Assembly (NCBI GenBank): GCA_016776605.1 | Contig: JADHTB010000001.1 | Coordinates: 372,001-436,000, forward strand | Direction: 5' to 3' | Origin: Alphaproteobacteria bacterium | GTDB taxonomy: Bacteria > Pseudomonadota > Alphaproteobacteria > GCA-2731375 | DNA: 64,000 bases | Shown here: positions 63,045-64,000 of the stretch, one piece after another | Numbering within the stretch: the first letter of the stretch is position 1 | Layout of the letters: every line of letters starts with the position of its first letter | The notes under the pieces: model-generated | What the model was told of the DNA's origin: nothing | Seen by the model: the letters and a program-made list of their open reading frames with translations, nothing else | Database searches by the model: none | Made by a program: the position numbers and the translations under genes

Positions 63045-64000
63045 GCTCTTTTGACGCCGTCACCCTGGAAGTGATCTGGAACCGCATGATCGCCAGCGTC
63101 GACGAGGCGGCCAAGGCCATCGTCCGCACCTCGTTTTCCACCCTGTCGAACGAGGCCAACGATTTCGCCTGTGTGCTGACCGACGCGGACGGCCAGTTGC
63201 TGGCCCAGAACAGCGGTTCCATCCCCTCGTTCATCGGCACCCTGCCCGCCACCGTGCGCCACACCCTGGAACGTTTCGGGCGCGATGGGTTGACCCCCGG
63301 CGATGTGATCTGCACCAACGATCCCTGGCTGGGCACCGGGCATTTAAACGATTGCAGCGTCGTGCGCCCCATATTCCGCGGCCCGCACCTGATCGCCTTT
63401 GCCGCCACCGCCTCCCACATGCCCGACATCGGCGGCCGCATCCGATCCGTCGAGGCGCGGGAAATCTTCGAAGAAGGCTTTCACATCCCGCTGTTAAAGA
63501 TTTTTCGCGCCGGGGAACCGGACCAGACCTTTTTTGAATTGCTGCGCACCCAGGTCCGCACCCCGGATCAAACCGAAGGCGACATCCACGCCCAGATCAC
63601 CGCCAACTATCTGATCGAAGACCGGGTGCTGACCATGCTGGGGGAATATGGCCTTGACGATCTGGTGGGCCTGTCGGAGGAATTGAACGGCCGCACCGAG
63701 ACCGCCATGCGGGCCGCCTTGAGAGAGGTTCCCGACGGCGTCTATCCCTATCAGATGCTGACCGATGGGCTGCAGGCGGATGCGCCCTTTACCTTTGCCT
63801 TGAGCCTGACCATCAAAGGCGATACCGCGCATTTTGATTTTGCCGGCACCTCGCCCGTGCAGCCCAGGGCGATCAATTGCCCCTTCTGCTACACCTACGC
63901 CATGTCCGCCTATGCCATTAAATGCGCCCTGTTGCCGGACGTGCCCAACAATTCCGGCATGCTGCGGCCCATTACCGTGACCGCGCCCGAAAATAGCCTG
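63041..64000 (+). CDS. hyuB: N-methylhydantoinase B / 5-oxoprolinase-type subunit HyuB (cut by the right edge)
   Basis: The first 320 residues of HyuB, the partner of HyuA. It starts MSSFDAVTLEVIWNRMIASV, with the HyuB signatures LRTSFSTLSNEANDFACVL-type at about 28-48, ICTNDPWLGTGHLNDCSVV, the metal-binding-like segment ATASHMPDIGGR and FDFAGTSPVQPRAINCP near the end of the window. The ATG overlaps the hyuA stop, so HyuA and HyuB are coupled and probably equimolar. The C-terminal part and anything further in the operon lie beyond 64000. Confidence 0.94.
   Translation, partial: MSSFDAVTLEVIWNRMIASVDEAAKAIVRTSFSTLSNEANDFACVLTDADGQLLAQNSGSIPSFIGTLPATVRHTLERFGRDGLTPGDVICTNDPWLGTGHLNDCSVVRPIFRGPHLIAFAATASHMPDIGGRIRSVEAREIFEEGFHIPLLKIFRAGEPDQTFFELLRTQVRTPDQTEGDIHAQITANYLIEDRVLTMLGEYGLDDLVGLSEELNGRTETAMRAALREVPDGVYPYQMLTDGLQADAPFTFALSLTIKGDTAHFDFAGTSPVQPRAINCPFCYTYAMSAYAIKCALLPDVPNNSGMLRPITVTAPENSL

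Noticed and set aside
1-64000. CRISPR array or prophage
   Set aside because: No regularly spaced direct repeats and no integrase, capsid, portal or terminase-like protein were seen.

Overview
The window reads as chromosome of a free-living, metabolically versatile alphaproteobacterium with roughly 60 percent GC by eye. It is probably Rhodospirillales-like, but genus cannot be fixed from the sequence. Supporting signs are the gene neighbourhoods serS-surE-pcm-LysM/LytM lipoprotein-DUF815 ATPase-yajC-secD and mfd-sdhE-recG, and CTAG-ended palindromic intergenic repeats of the kind common in this class. I found no tRNA, rRNA, CRISPR array, prophage or intact insertion sequence.

Layout. 1-6385 is core: SecD (cut by the left edge), YajC, a DUF815 ATPase, an amidase-activator-like lipoprotein, Pcm, SurE and SerS. 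6557-8988 holds a sarcosine-oxidase-like flavoprotein and an FkbM-type methyltransferase. 9001-13850 is the PrkA / DUF444 / SpoVR-like stress operon. After a 480-base AT-rich spacer comes a very large (1432 aa) acyl-CoA dehydratase activase-type iron-sulfur protein. 18672-27226 is accessory metabolism: a luciferase-like oxidoreductase, an enoyl-CoA hydratase, a dimethylformamidase-like large subunit, a small possibly mobile nucleotidyltransferase island, then a leftward run of Hen1-like methyltransferase, nitroreductase, MaoC-fold protein and a 2-oxoacid dehydrogenase E1 pair. 27366-30138 has an MHYT sensor kinase and a CheZ-like phosphatase. 30393-36271 has an AidB-like acyl-CoA dehydrogenase divergent from a LysR regulator, an alpha/beta hydrolase, an SDR and a PleD-like protein with a degenerate GGDEF site.

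36352-42963 is again core (FrnE-like DsbA, Mfd, SdhE, RecG), followed by a second PAS histidine kinase. 44947-54849 is catabolic: a TetR regulator divergent from a TauD-type dioxygenase, two acyl-CoA dehydrogenases, an RraA-like aldolase, a methyltransferase, an EamA transporter, an SCP2-like/hydrolase fusion, an enoyl-CoA hydratase and an HCCA-isomerase-like protein. 54976-57114 has a small lipoprotein and an AtzA/TrzN-type amidohydrolase. 57415 to the right edge is one tightly packed rightward operon: enoyl-CoA hydratase, amidase, two-subunit ThDP decarboxylase of the ComDE type, a truncated aminotransferase, and HyuA/HyuB (HyuB cut by the right edge). It looks like a pathway for an amide or cyclic-imide compound, with a deletion scar in its middle.

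The least conventional material is: the modular palindromic repeat family, including two 105-base copies in opposite orientation; a second family of 25-27 bp perfect or near-perfect palindromes; the stand-alone Hen1-type methyltransferase; the CheZ-like protein with a FliM-like CheY-binding tail; the activase megaprotein; a possible structured RNA upstream of it; and several enzymes whose key residues are replaced (LytM, MaoC, GGDEF).
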